This document shows, one piece after another, positions 1-7,956 of a stretch of DNA of 64,000 nucleotides (positions are counted from its first letter, which is position 1; each line of letters starts with the position of its first letter). Made by a program: the position numbers and the translations under genes. The notes under the pieces are model-generated. The model was not told the origin of the DNA and did not search any database. It was given only the letters and a program-made list of their open reading frames with translations. The stretch is from Oscillospiraceae bacterium (GTDB taxonomy: Bacteria > Bacillota > Clostridia > Oscillospirales > Oscillospiraceae): assembly GCA_017458065.1 (NCBI GenBank), contig JAFTGD010000021.1, forward strand, positions 1-64,000. The letters run 5' to 3'.

Positions 1-162
1 GACGAAGATGCAACTCTGCTCTGTGCGTTGGATCGTATCTTCGATGATGCAACTGTGTTCAAGCTGCGCGGTGAAAGCTTTCGTGGAAAGAAGCTGGAGA
101 CCGTCTCACTGCAAACGGGCAAGGTACAGGCTGTGGATCCACCACCTACACCAGATGAATAA
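1..162 (+). CDS. C-terminal end of an unidentified protein (5' end outside the window)
   Basis: Frame 1 is open from the first base to a TAA at 160-162 and gives the last 53 residues of a protein. The segment is acidic and then basic (RGESFRGKKLE) and ends in a proline-rich tail (PPPTPDE). I do not recognise the family. It sits immediately before two copies of TTGGTCATTT and an IS5-type element, so a transposase C-terminus is possible, but this is inference from context only. Confidence 0.5.
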   Translation, partial: DEDATLLCALDRIFDDATVFKLRGESFRGKKLETVSLQTGKVQAVDPPPTPDE

Positions 163-185
163 TTGATCTAATGAATCTGGGCTGT

Positions 186-218
186 TTGGTCATTTTTGTT
201 GATCCCAGTTGGTCATTT
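186..218. repeat. Two direct copies of TTGGTCATTT, 23 bp apart
   Basis: The decamer TTGGTCATTT occurs at 186-195 and again at 209-218. Repeated short motifs just beyond the end of a CDS are typical of transposase-binding ends of some insertion sequences, such as IS21-like ends. This would fit the CDS at 1-162 being a transposase remnant. No matching opposite end is visible in the window. Confidence 0.35.
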
Positions 219-232
219 CTACCGGGCGCTAA

Positions 233-1431
233 CATCTTCGCAGATTCTGCGGTTTTTACTGTAAAATAGTGGTTGTTGGGACGATATTTGGTCTTGTGTT
301 CATCTGTTTTCCGGGGGTTTTCCCGAAAAAGGGCGCAATATGCCCGCGTTCATGCATTACAGAACTGCTCGGTACGTCCTCCGCGAATCAGCATGAGTAG
401 ATTTGCGCAGGCAAAGAGCATATGGAACCGATTCAGATTCTTCTTGAGGCCTTTATAAGCGACCTTCCTGTAACCGAAGTCACGTTTCACAATCAGGAAA
501 GCGTGTTCCACCTTACAACGAATAGATGATTTCTGGTGCTCAATGAACTTATCCCAGTTGAAACCTTTGAACACATCTGTCGTTTTCAGACTACTCGGCC
601 TTTTGGCAATACGAAGCGCCATAGACTTCAGCTGTTCATTATCAGACTCTGCTATTCGTTGGGCGATTCCAAGATAGCCTGAGTCACCATAGAGGACATC
701 GTCATCTTCCCGTACCAGTTTTATAGCTTCCTCTACGTCGTGTACATTCGCTGCGGTTGCCGTGACGATATGAACACATCCGGTTCCTGCGTCTACTCCA
801 ATATGAACCTTCATGCCGAAATACCACTGATTGCCCTTTTTGGTCTGGTGCATTTCAGGATCACGCTCTCCCTTCGCATCCTTCGTAGAGCTGGGAGCGG
901 CTATGAGGGTGGCATCTACAATGGTTCCTCCGTGCATGATCAGGCCGGCATCGTCTAACGCTTTCTTGATGTCGTCAAAGATTATCTTCCCAATGTCGTG
1001 CTCTTCCAGAAGATGCCTGAATTTCAACAGGGTGGTGGCGTCAGGAACAGATTCCGTCATGAAGTCCAGACCCATAAATTTCCGCATGCAGTAGCTGTCA
1101 TAGATAGCATCTTCGACGCCGACATCGGAAAGATTAAACCAAATCTGCAGGAGATACATCCGCAGCATCGTTTCGATCCCTCTGGTCGGTCGACCACGTT
1201 TGCCGGATGGATAATACGGGGCAATCATGGCTATCCACCGATCCCAGGGAATGATCTTATTCATAGCGTCGAGAAATGCTTCTCTAGGTGTGGTATGCTT
1301 CCGGTTCTGGTATTCAACATCACTGAATGTGGTCTGGTTTTTCATCATATCGCATCCCTTCTTGTCGGATGCATACAGTATAGCATAGTACGATAGATAT
1401 TGGGTAAACATGTGATTAAATCAGCGCTTCC
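233..1431 (-). mobile_element. IS5-family insertion sequence (ends tentative)
   Basis: An element of about 1.2 kb carries a single DDE transposase on the minus strand. The proposed ends are flanked by CTAA at 229-232 and 1432-1435, matching the 4-bp YTAR target duplication known for IS5-type elements. The terminal inverted repeats are weak: the right end reads inward as GGAAGCGCTGATT, and the left end has CGCAGATT at 239-246, off by one position. The length fits the family. The boundaries should be treated as provisional. Confidence 0.5.
350..1348 (-). CDS. IS5-family DDE transposase
   Basis: Cuts and joins DNA during transposition of the enclosing IS. The acidic triad can be placed: Asp in GTIVDATLI, Asp in LYGDSGYLG, and Glu in the KVEHAFLIVKRDFGYRK block that typifies IS5-group transposases. 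An N-terminal DUF772-like region (SGKRGRPTRGIETMLRMYLLQ) precedes the catalytic core. I chose the ATG at 1346-1348 (MMKNQTTF) because AGAAGGGA lies just upstream; a longer reading from 1411 adds 21 unlikely residues. The reading frame is intact, so the element may be active. Downstream (350-233) there is only non-coding IS end. Confidence 0.85.
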   Translation of the reverse strand: MMKNQTTFSDVEYQNRKHTTPREAFLDAMNKIIPWDRWIAMIAPYYPSGKRGRPTRGIETMLRMYLLQIWFNLSDVGVEDAIYDSYCMRKFMGLDFMTESVPDATTLLKFRHLLEEHDIGKIIFDDIKKALDDAGLIMHGGTIVDATLIAAPSSTKDAKGERDPEMHQTKKGNQWYFGMKVHIGVDAGTGCVHIVTATAANVHDVEEAIKLVREDDDVLYGDSGYLGIAQRIAESDNEQLKSMALRIAKRPSSLKTTDVFKGFNWDKFIEHQKSSIRCKVEHAFLIVKRDFGYRKVAYKGLKKNLNRFHMLFACANLLMLIRGGRTEQFCNA

Positions 1432-1442
1432 CTAAATATCAC

Positions 1443-1471
1443 TGGAAAAAAGCCTGAAACTGTGTTACCAT
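1443..1471 (+). promoter_or_regulatory. Possible cinA promoter
   Basis: TGGAAA at 1443-1448 and TACCAT at 1466-1471 are separated by 17 bp, each matching 4 of 6 consensus bases. It lies between the IS end and cinA. The fit is weak; read-through from the IS side is the alternative. Confidence 0.3.
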
Positions 1472-1502
1472 ACTGCCAGTTTATCATCAGGAGGCAGAGA
1501 GA

Positions 1503-2756
1503 ATGAGACCGTATAATACTGAGATCATATCTGTGGGGACGGAATTGCTCCTGGGACATATCAGCAACACCGATGCACGGGACATCTCGGAGATGCTTTC
1601 CCGTATCGGGATCAATGTCAAGTATCACACGGTGGTAGGGGATAACCCGGAGCGGCTGCGTTCCTGTGTGGAAGTTGCGAAGACACGCGCGGACATCATC
1701 ATTACCACAGGCGGGCTCGGACCGACCTGCGACGACCTGACCAAGCAGATCCTGGCAGAGACCTTCGGTCTGAAGCTGGTAGAGAACGAGGATGAGGTCA
1801 GGAGCCTCTACGACTATATCCGCAATCACCGGGTCACACCTAACAACCTGAGCCAGGCAATGCTGCCCGAGGGATGTACGGTGTTCCATAATCTGTGGGG
1901 CACAGCGCCGGGCTGCGCGTTCAAGGCTGAGGGGAAGACGGTGATCATGATGCCGGGACCGCCGGTGGAGTGTGTACCGATGTTCCGCACCTATGGTATC
2001 CCGTATCTCCGGTCTCTGTCGGATGAGGAGATCGTCTCCCACTCAGTGCGCATCTTCGGCATCGGAGAGAGCGGCGTGGATGACATGTTTGCCGATGAGA
2101 TGAATGCCATGACCAACCCGACCATGGCACCCTATGCAAAAGAGTGCGACTGCCTGCTCCAGATTACGGCCAAGGCCGGATGCGAGACAGAGGCGGAAAA
2201 CATGATGGCACCTGTGATCGCCCATGTGAAGGAACGCCTCGGGGACTTTGTCTACGGGATGGACATCGAATGCCTCGAAGAGGCGGTGTTCCCTATGCTG
2301 AAGGAGAAGGGGATGACTTTTGCCACGGCAGAGAGCTGCACGGGCGGCGAGATCGCCAAGCGCTTTACCGATATTCCCGGAGCCAGCAGCGTGTTCCTGG
2401 GCGGAGCAGTGGTCTATACCAACGAGGTCAAAGCAAAACTGCTTGGGCTGGATCCTGAGATGATTGAAGCGAAAGGCGCTGTGAGCCGCGAAGTGGCGGA
2501 AGCGCTGGCTGAAAATGTCAGAACCGTGACAGAGGCCGATATCGGCATCGGCGTCACGGGACTGGCGGGGCCGGACGGGGACGGCGTGCACGAGGTTGGC
2601 ACCGTCTTTGTCGCGATGGCGGTGGAGGGACAGACCTATGTCCGGGCGTTGGCGCTGGGGCCGAGGCGCACGCGCAGCTTTATTCGCCGGATGAGCGGCA
2701 ACCACGCCTATGACATGATGCGTCGCTGGCTGACAGGCCTGAAGGTCGAGCTCTGA
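1503..2756 (+). CDS. cinA: CinA: competence/damage-inducible protein with nicotinamide-nucleotide amidase domain
   Basis: A 417-residue two-domain protein of normal family length. Residues 1-170 are the MoaB/MogA-like CinA domain (IISVGTELLLG, ITTGGLGPTCDDLTK). The C-terminal ~160 residues are the PncC domain (AESCTGGEIAKRF, GVTGLAGPDG), which in studied homologues deamidates NMN for pyridine-nucleotide salvage. The family is often linked to competence, and dprA lies 6 kb downstream. The start ATG follows AGGAGGCAGAGAG. The gene is monocistronic, with an intrinsic terminator directly after it, and lies 71 bp beyond the end of the IS5 element, which may affect its expression. Confidence 0.95.
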   Translation: MRPYNTEIISVGTELLLGHISNTDARDISEMLSRIGINVKYHTVVGDNPERLRSCVEVAKTRADIIITTGGLGPTCDDLTKQILAETFGLKLVENEDEVRSLYDYIRNHRVTPNNLSQAMLPEGCTVFHNLWGTAPGCAFKAEGKTVIMMPGPPVECVPMFRTYGIPYLRSLSDEEIVSHSVRIFGIGESGVDDMFADEMNAMTNPTMAPYAKECDCLLQITAKAGCETEAENMMAPVIAHVKERLGDFVYGMDIECLEEAVFPMLKEKGMTFATAESCTGGEIAKRFTDIPGASSVFLGGAVVYTNEVKAKLLGLDPEMIEAKGAVSREVAEALAENVRTVTEADIGIGVTGLAGPDGDGVHEVGTVFVAMAVEGQTYVRALALGPRRTRSFIRRMSGNHAYDMMRRWLTGLKVEL

Positions 2757-2816
2757 GAGACGGCATCAAAAGAGAAGAGACGATACGCCTAAAATATCAA
2801 GGCTATTCAGATCCTT

Positions 2817-2850
2817 TTTGCCTCTGCAGGACGCAGGGGCAAATTTTTTT
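2817..2850 (+). terminator. Rho-independent terminator of cinA
   Basis: An 11-bp stem (TTTGCCTCTGC at 2817-2827 with GCAGGGGCAAA at 2833-2843, one G-T pair) has a 5-nt loop and is followed by a T run at 2844-2850. Confidence 0.9.
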
Positions 2851-2859
2851 GATTTCCTA

Positions 2860-2889
2860 TGGACAAAGAAAAAAAGCCTATGCTATAAT
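2860..2889 (+). promoter_or_regulatory. Promoter for nrdR and the downstream run
   Basis: TGGACA at 2860-2865 and TATAAT at 2884-2889 are separated by 18 bp. It lies directly after the cinA terminator and 60 bp before nrdR. Confidence 0.75.
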
Positions 2890-2949
2890 ATTTGGCTGTA
2901 AAAATATTTGAAGTATTTCCTATCTTATATTTAAAGGACGGAATAGCTT

Positions 2950-3408
2950 ATGAAATGTCCATTTTGTGGATACACTGAGAGTAAAGTGATCGATTCCAGA
3001 CCGGCGGAAGGATTCACGACGATCCGCCGCCGCAGAGAGTGCCTCTCCTGTCAGAAACGCTTCACCACCTATGAGATCATCGAGCGGATGCCGCTTGTGG
3101 TTGTGAAGCGGGATGGCTTCCGCCAGTCGTTTGACCGCGTCAAGCTGATCAACGGTATGGTCCGCGCCTGTGAAAAACGCCCGGTCCCGCTGGAGAAGCT
3201 GGAGCAGATCGCGGACGAAATCGAGCAGGAGCTCCAGGGCAAGCTTGAGCGTGAAATCAGCACGGTGGAGATCGGAGAGATGGTCATGGCCAGACTGAAG
3301 GACGTGGACGAAGTTGCCTATGTGCGTTTTGCCTCGGTGTATCGCAGCTTCAAGGATATCAACACCTTTATGGACGAGCTGAGCAAGCTTCTGACTGAGC
3401 AGAAGTAA
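2950..3408 (+). CDS. nrdR: NrdR: transcriptional repressor of ribonucleotide reductase genes
   Basis: A 152-residue protein, the usual length. The N-terminal zinc ribbon is complete (CPFCG at the start, CLSCQKRF near residue 31). It is followed by an ATP-cone domain from about residue 49 ([17 protein letters not shown]) that senses dATP/ATP. NrdR binds paired NrdR boxes upstream of nrd operons; no nrd genes are in this window, so it acts in trans. The start is fixed by AAAGGACGG upstream of the ATG. It is the first gene of a long same-strand run, with the nagB-like gene starting 12 bp downstream. Confidence 0.96.
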   Translation: MKCPFCGYTESKVIDSRPAEGFTTIRRRRECLSCQKRFTTYEIIERMPLVVVKRDGFRQSFDRVKLINGMVRACEKRPVPLEKLEQIADEIEQELQGKLEREISTVEIGEMVMARLKDVDEVAYVRFASVYRSFKDINTFMDELSKLLTEQK

Positions 3409-3420
3409 GGCTGAACGGGC

Positions 3421-4119
3421 ATGAAGACAATCGTATCAGAACGGACGGATGTTCTCACAAAGGCTGCAGAGGCAATCTGCACAGTGATCCGCGAGAAGCC
3501 GGATGCCGTGATCACGATGGCAGCCGGCAGGACCATGCTGCCGTTATGGGAGCTTCTTGGAGAGCGGGTTCGGGAAGGGAGCGTCAGCTTCCGCAAGGTC
3601 ACGTTCGTCCAGACAGCGGAGTTTCTCAATGCACCGGAAGAGAAAACGCTGCGGCATATGACAGAGGAGAAACTCCTTGCCGGGACAGACCTCGCCCCGG
3701 AACGCTGCTTCTGGCTGTCGGAGGAGAATGTCGGGGACTGCGATGAGAGAATCCGGGAAGCAGGAGGTCTCGACCTGGCGGTCCTTGGTCTGGGGGACAA
3801 TGCCCATATCGGCTTTAACGAGCCGGCGACACAGTATGACACCCGCTGCCGTGTACAGAAGCTGACCGTACGGACAAGGGAGCAGTACAGCTGGCTGTTC
3901 GGATCGGCAGGCGAAGCCCCGGAGAAGGCCTGTACGATGGGGATCCGGACTCTGGTTGAGGCAAAGAAGATCATCGTACTGACTCTGGGTGAAGAGAAAG
4001 CGAAGGCGACCTTCGATATGCTCTATGCCAGGGATGACGGCGTGGTTCCGGCGGCATTTCTGCAGCTGCCGTTTGATGTGACGGTGTATGCCGACATGGA
4101 AGCGGGAGCAAAACTGTGA
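3421..4119 (+). CDS. Glucosamine-6-phosphate deaminase-like protein (NagB/6PGL family), catalytic base missing
   Basis: A 232-residue member of the NagB/6-phosphogluconolactonase/DeoR-C fold. GLGDNAHIGFNEP (about residues 123-135) matches the NagB active-site loop, with the catalytic His129 and Glu134 retained, and ACTMGIRTL also fits NagB. However, the family motif N-(M/L)-DEY, which carries the proton-abstracting Asp, reads QTAEF (Ala66), and the phosphate loop ATGGTP reads AAGRTM. I infer altered or lost deaminase activity. It sits beside glmM and a GlmU-like acyltransferase gene, so an amino-sugar substrate remains likely. Its final 19 codons lie in copy 1 of a 97-bp tandem repeat. Confidence 0.8.
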   Translation: MKTIVSERTDVLTKAAEAICTVIREKPDAVITMAAGRTMLPLWELLGERVREGSVSFRKVTFVQTAEFLNAPEEKTLRHMTEEKLLAGTDLAPERCFWLSEENVGDCDERIREAGGLDLAVLGLGDNAHIGFNEPATQYDTRCRVQKLTVRTREQYSWLFGSAGEAPEKACTMGIRTLVEAKKIIVLTLGEEKAKATFDMLYARDDGVVPAAFLQLPFDVTVYADMEAGAKL

Positions 4120-4346
4120 AAAGCTCCTCCCGCCTCCGGCGGGAGAGCAGGAAAAAAGACAGCTGCCGTTTGATGTGACGGTGTATGCCGACACGGAAGC
4201 GGGAGCAAAACTGTGAAAAGCTCCTCCCGCCTCCGGCGGGAGAGCAGGAAAAAAGACAGCTGCCGTTTGATGTGACGGTGGATGCCGACACGGAAGCAGG
4301 GGCAAAACTGTGAAAAATGTCTCTTCCGCCTCCGGCGGGAGAGCAA
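4063..4346 (+). repeat. 97-bp tandem triplication spanning the nagB-like 3' end, each copy with a G/C hairpin
   Basis: Copy 1 is 4063-4159, copy 2 is 4160-4256, and a shorter, more diverged copy 3 is about 4257-4346. Copies 1 and 2 differ at one base (ATG versus ACG). Each unit holds the last 19 codons of the nagB-like gene plus a hairpin CTCCCGCC-TCC-GGCGGGAG (4127-4145 in copy 1, 4224-4242 in copy 2, a related form at about 4322-4343 in copy 3). The 97-bp period is not a multiple of three, and copies 2 and 3 lie after the stop codon, so the extra copies are non-coding. Confidence 0.95.
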
Positions 4347-4375
4347 TCGCAACACGGATTGAAAGAAGGAAAAGA

Positions 4376-5725
4376 ATGGGTAAATATTTTGGGACAGACG
4401 GATTCCGCGGAGAGGCCAACAAAGACCTGACCGTCGATCATGCTTTTCGGATCGGCCGCTATCTGGGCTGGTATTACAGCAAAGGCCACAGAGCAAAGAT
4501 CGTCATCGGCAAGGATACCCGCAGATCCAGTTACATGTTTGAGTCGGCGCTGTGCGCGGGCCTCACGGCCTCCGGAGCGGATGCTTACCTGCTGCATGTC
4601 ACGAGCACGCCGAGCGTCTCTTACATCACGAGAGCGGACGATTTTGACTGCGGGATCATGATATCCGCCAGTCACAATCCTTACTATGATAACGGTATCA
4701 AGCTTATCAACTCCGACGGCGATAAAATGGAAGAGAGCCTCCTGGACGGGATCGAAGCGTACCTGGACAGCGATGAGCAGCTGCCCTACGCCCACGGCGC
4801 CGACATCGGCGAGACCATCGACTATGCTGCCGGGCGGAACCGCTACATCGGTTATCTGATTTCCCTTGCAACCCGTTCCTACAAGGGCAAGCGTGTCGGT
4901 CTCGACTGTGCCAACGGAAGCACCTGGATGATGGCGAAGAGCGTGTTTGACGCCCTTGGCGCGGACACTTATGTGATTTCCAATCACCCGGACGGGCTGA
5001 ACATCAACGTCGACTGCGGCTCCACCCACATCGAGCAGATGCAGAAGTATGTTCTGGATAACAACCTGGATGTGGGCTTCGCCTTTGACGGGGACGCCGA
5101 CCGCTGTCTCGCCGTCGACGAGAAGGGCAATATCTGCAACGGAGACCATATTCTCTATCTCTCCGCCAAATACCTCCAGGACCGCGGCATGTTCGGCAAT
5201 TCCAAGGTGGTCACAACGATCATGTCCAATATGGGCCTGTATAAGGCGCTGGATGCGCTCGGCATCGGCTATGAGAAGACCGCTGTCGGCGACAAGTACG
5301 TTGCCGAGAATATGAAGAAGAACGGACATCTCATCGGCGGGGAGCAGTCCGGCCATATCATCTTCAGCCGCTATGCGACCACCGGAGACGGCGTCCTCAC
5401 GGCTATCAAGGTTATGGAGGCCATGTGCGAGACCAAGCTCCCGCTCTCCGAGCTCACCGAGGGCATGAAGATGTACCCCCAGAAGCTGAAGAACGTAGTT
5501 GTTGACGATAAGGACGGTACTTTGGCGGATGAAGAGGTCCAGGCGGAGGTAAAGCGTGTGGAGGAGCAGCTTGGCTCCGAAGGGCGCGTGGTCCTGCGCA
5601 AGTCCGGAACCGAACCGCTTCTGCGCGTGATGGTCGAGGCAGGGACACAGGAGCTCTGTGAAGAAAGGGTGGATCAGATCATCGAAGCGATGAATCGAAC
5701 CGGACATCTGATCCGGGTCAAGTGA
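4376..5725 (+). CDS. glmM: Phosphoglucosamine mutase
   Basis: Interconverts glucosamine-6-phosphate and glucosamine-1-phosphate for UDP-GlcNAc and peptidoglycan synthesis. At 449 residues it has the normal length. The four signatures are present: GTDGFRGEAN at the N-terminus, the phosphoserine loop MISASHNPYYDNG (catalytic Ser about residue 100), the metal loop DGDADR, and the phosphate-binding RKSGTEPLLRVM near the C-terminus. I chose the ATG at 4376 (MGKYFGTDG) after GAAGGAAAAG; an in-frame extension to 4310 would run into the third repeat copy and adds 22 atypical residues. Confidence 0.96.
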   Translation: MGKYFGTDGFRGEANKDLTVDHAFRIGRYLGWYYSKGHRAKIVIGKDTRRSSYMFESALCAGLTASGADAYLLHVTSTPSVSYITRADDFDCGIMISASHNPYYDNGIKLINSDGDKMEESLLDGIEAYLDSDEQLPYAHGADIGETIDYAAGRNRYIGYLISLATRSYKGKRVGLDCANGSTWMMAKSVFDALGADTYVISNHPDGLNINVDCGSTHIEQMQKYVLDNNLDVGFAFDGDADRCLAVDEKGNICNGDHILYLSAKYLQDRGMFGNSKVVTTIMSNMGLYKALDALGIGYEKTAVGDKYVAENMKKNGHLIGGEQSGHIIFSRYATTGDGVLTAIKVMEAMCETKLPLSELTEGMKMYPQKLKNVVVDDKDGTLADEEVQAEVKRVEEQLGSEGRVVLRKSGTEPLLRVMVEAGTQELCEERVDQIIEAMNRTGHLIRVK

Positions 5726-5735
5726 GGAGGCAAAC

Positions 5736-6395
5736 ATGGTTACGATCAACGAACTGCTGGACCTGAGCAAGACAATTGCCGCGGAGATCTTCGAGGGGAA
5801 GACCTATCCCTGGGAAGTGCTCGATGAGATAAAGCCCTTTATCCTGAAGCTGGGCGAGACCCTGCCGGAGGACGAATACACCCATCCCGCAGAGGGAATC
5901 TGGATTGCGAACGACGCCAAGGTTTTTCCCTCGGCCTATATCGGCGCGCCCTGCATCATCGACCACGGCGCGGAGATCCGCCACTGTGCCTTTATCCGCG
6001 GCAGCGCCATCGTGGGGAAGAACGCGGTGGTCGGGAACTCGGTCGAACTGAAGAATGTGATCCTCTTCGACAATGTTCAGACACCGCACTATAACTATGT
6101 TGGGGATTCCATTCTCGGATACAAAGCCCATATGGGGGCGGGTTCCATCACCAGCAACGTCAAGAGCGACAAGACCCTGGTTGTTGTGAAGCAGCCGGGC
6201 GAGTTCATCGAAACCGGGAGAAAGAAGTTCGGCGCCATCCTGGGCGACAATGTGGAAGTCGGCTGCAACAGCGTCTTAAACCCCGGGACCGTCGTCGGCC
6301 GCTGCAGCAACATCTATCCCACTTCCTGCGTGCGCGGCGTGATCCCTCCGAACAGCATCTATAAGGACAAGGTCGACATTGTCCTCAAAAACTGA
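5736..6395 (+). CDS. Left-handed beta-helix (hexapeptide) protein, GlmU acyltransferase-like
   Basis: A 219-residue protein made largely of hexapeptide turns (AYIGAPCIIDHGAEIRH, AFIRGSAIVG, AVVGNSVELKN), with the GlmU-like stretch NYVGDSILGYKAHMGAGS followed by LGDNVEVGCNSVLNPGTVVG. This resembles the C-terminal acetyltransferase half of GlmU without the uridylyltransferase half. The gene follows glmM by 10 bp with its own AGGAGG, so acetylation of glucosamine-1-phosphate, or a related nucleotide-sugar step, is a reasonable inference. The substrate is not proven by the sequence. Confidence 0.8.
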   Translation: MVTINELLDLSKTIAAEIFEGKTYPWEVLDEIKPFILKLGETLPEDEYTHPAEGIWIANDAKVFPSAYIGAPCIIDHGAEIRHCAFIRGSAIVGKNAVVGNSVELKNVILFDNVQTPHYNYVGDSILGYKAHMGAGSITSNVKSDKTLVVVKQPGEFIETGRKKFGAILGDNVEVGCNSVLNPGTVVGRCSNIYPTSCVRGVIPPNSIYKDKVDIVLKN

Positions 6396-6405
6396 CGGAA
6401 GTGCC

Positions 6406-6921
6406 ATGGACGAGATCGGATACGTATTCAGCCCGCTGGATCTGAAGATCCTGATTCTGTTTATTCTGCGGCGGCTTCCCGGTGAGATCGAGGCCGAGCG
6501 GCTGCTTCAGATCTGCCAGGAGGACGGCGTCGTCAACTATTTTGACTTCACCATCTGCCTGGATGAGCTGAAGGAGAGCGGTCAGCTGGAACTGGAAGAG
6601 GGTTACTGTGCCATCACCTCCAGAGGACGGCAGACTGCCGAGACGCTGGAATCCAGCCTGCCCTACAGCGTGCGTCAGCACGCCGAAAAGGCGGCGGAAG
6701 CGGTGGCGGCGGACATCAGCCGCGGCAACAGCATTACCGGGGGACATCACGTCACCGACAGCGGCTGCATCGCCGAGCTGTCTTTGAATGACGGCATCAG
6801 TGAGATCCTGCAGCTGCGCATCCTCTGCGCGGACGAGGAACAGGCCAAATCCATAGAGAAAAAGTTCCGCCGCAACGCGGAGGAGACTTATCAGAAAATC
6901 ATCGCCGTACTCAGCGAGTGA
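6406..6921 (+). CDS. DUF4364 family protein
   Basis: A 171-residue protein of the DUF4364 family, common in Clostridia and of unknown function. The N-terminal ~85 residues look like a winged-helix fold (LDLKILILFILRRLPGEIEAERLLQ ... GYCAITSRGRQTAETLE), suggesting a transcription regulator. The C-terminal half is a mixed domain of the kind seen after such helices. I chose the ATG at 6406, preceded by CGGAAG; an upstream TTG at 6379 that overlaps the previous gene is possible. The next gene starts 14 bp after its stop. Confidence 0.75.
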   Translation: MDEIGYVFSPLDLKILILFILRRLPGEIEAERLLQICQEDGVVNYFDFTICLDELKESGQLELEEGYCAITSRGRQTAETLESSLPYSVRQHAEKAAEAVAADISRGNSITGGHHVTDSGCIAELSLNDGISEILQLRILCADEEQAKSIEKKFRRNAEETYQKIIAVLSE

Positions 6922-6935
6922 AAGAAGGAAACACT

Positions 6936-7949
6936 TTGAACACAATTATCCCGGATGGCTACAAGAGCATCCTCAGCATGTATGATACCCAGAAGGCCAT
7001 CAGTCTGATCCACAGGCTGTTTGAGGACAGACTCGGCGCGCTGCTGAACCTCTATCGGGTTTCAGCACCGCTCTTTGTCGAGGAGAATTCCGGCCTTAAC
7101 GACAACCTGAACGGGTATGAGCGCCCGGTCGGCTTTGATATCCTTCATTCCAACCACAAGGCGCAGGTGGTGCAGTCGCTTGCAAAGTGGAAGCGCCTGG
7201 CGCTCAAGCGCTACGGCTTCTTCCCAGGCAAGGGGCTTTATACGGATATGAACGCCATCCGCCGGGATGAGGACGAACTGGACAATCTCCACTCGGTTTA
7301 TGTCGACCAGTGGGACTGGGAGAAGATCATTCTCCCCGAGAACCGGAATCTGGACTATCTCAAGCTGACCGTCATGGATATCGTGCGGGCCATCTGCGAC
7401 ACGGAGGAAACCATCCAGTCGATCTATCCCCAGCTGCAGGTGCTGGGCAAGCTCAGGCGCGAAGTCTCCTTCGTGACCACCCAGGAGCTGGAGGACCGCT
7501 ATCCGGAGCTCACCCCCAAGGAGAGGGAGAACGTCTGGGTAAAGGAGCACCGCACCGCTTTTATCATGGGCATCGGCGGCACGCTCAAATCCGGAAAACG
7601 CCACGACGGCCGTGCACCGGACTATGACGACTGGAACCTTAACGGCGATATTTTCTTCTATGACGATGTTCTGGACTGCGCCATGGAGATCTCCTCCATG
7701 GGCATCCGGGTTGATCCCGAGTCTATGGACCGGCAGCTCCGGCTGGCCGGCTGCGAGGATCGGAGAGAACTGCCCTATCACAGAATGCTTCTGAACGGAG
7801 AGCTCCCCCTGACCATCGGTGGAGGCATCGGACAGTCCCGCGTCTCCATGCTGCTGCTGGGGAAAGCTCATATCGGTGAGGTTCAGGCCTCCATCTGGGA
7901 TGACGAGACCATGAAGCTCTGTGAAGAGCACGGCGTGGTTCTCCTCTGA
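6936..7949 (+). CDS. asnA: Aspartate-ammonia ligase (asparagine synthetase A)
   Basis: Makes asparagine from aspartate, ammonia and ATP. The 337-residue length is close to the family norm (about 330). Class II aminoacyl-tRNA-synthetase-like features are visible: YKSILSMYDTQKAISLIHR, the APLFVEENSGLNDNLNGYERPV substrate region, AFIMGIGGTLKSGKRHDGRAPDYDDW, and LTIGGGIGQSRVSMLLL (motif 3). I take the TTG at 6936 as the start because AGAAGG lies 7 bp upstream; an in-frame GTG at 6918 has no such site. AsnA uses free ammonia rather than glutamine, as the unusual PurF in this window may also do. Confidence 0.95.
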   Translation: MNTIIPDGYKSILSMYDTQKAISLIHRLFEDRLGALLNLYRVSAPLFVEENSGLNDNLNGYERPVGFDILHSNHKAQVVQSLAKWKRLALKRYGFFPGKGLYTDMNAIRRDEDELDNLHSVYVDQWDWEKIILPENRNLDYLKLTVMDIVRAICDTEETIQSIYPQLQVLGKLRREVSFVTTQELEDRYPELTPKERENVWVKEHRTAFIMGIGGTLKSGKRHDGRAPDYDDWNLNGDIFFYDDVLDCAMEISSMGIRVDPESMDRQLRLAGCEDRRELPYHRMLLNGELPLTIGGGIGQSRVSMLLLGKAHIGEVQASIWDDETMKLCEEHGVVLL

Positions 7950-7956
7950 ACGGGGA

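Noticed and set aside
1416-2705. Long minus-strand open frames (208 and 220 codons) opposite cinA
   Set aside because: They have no ribosome sites or recognisable domains, and they mirror the codon bias of the convincing + strand cinA.
4127-4145. Intrinsic terminator for the NagB-like gene
   Set aside because: The stem is strong, but the + side continues as AGCAGGAAAAAAG with no T run, so it is called a repeat-borne hairpin.
3971-5770. A 599-codon minus-strand open frame opposite glmM
   Set aside because: It is the shadow of glmM and of the tandem repeat; the repeated SRRRREELF-like text comes from reading the hairpin units in the wrong strand.
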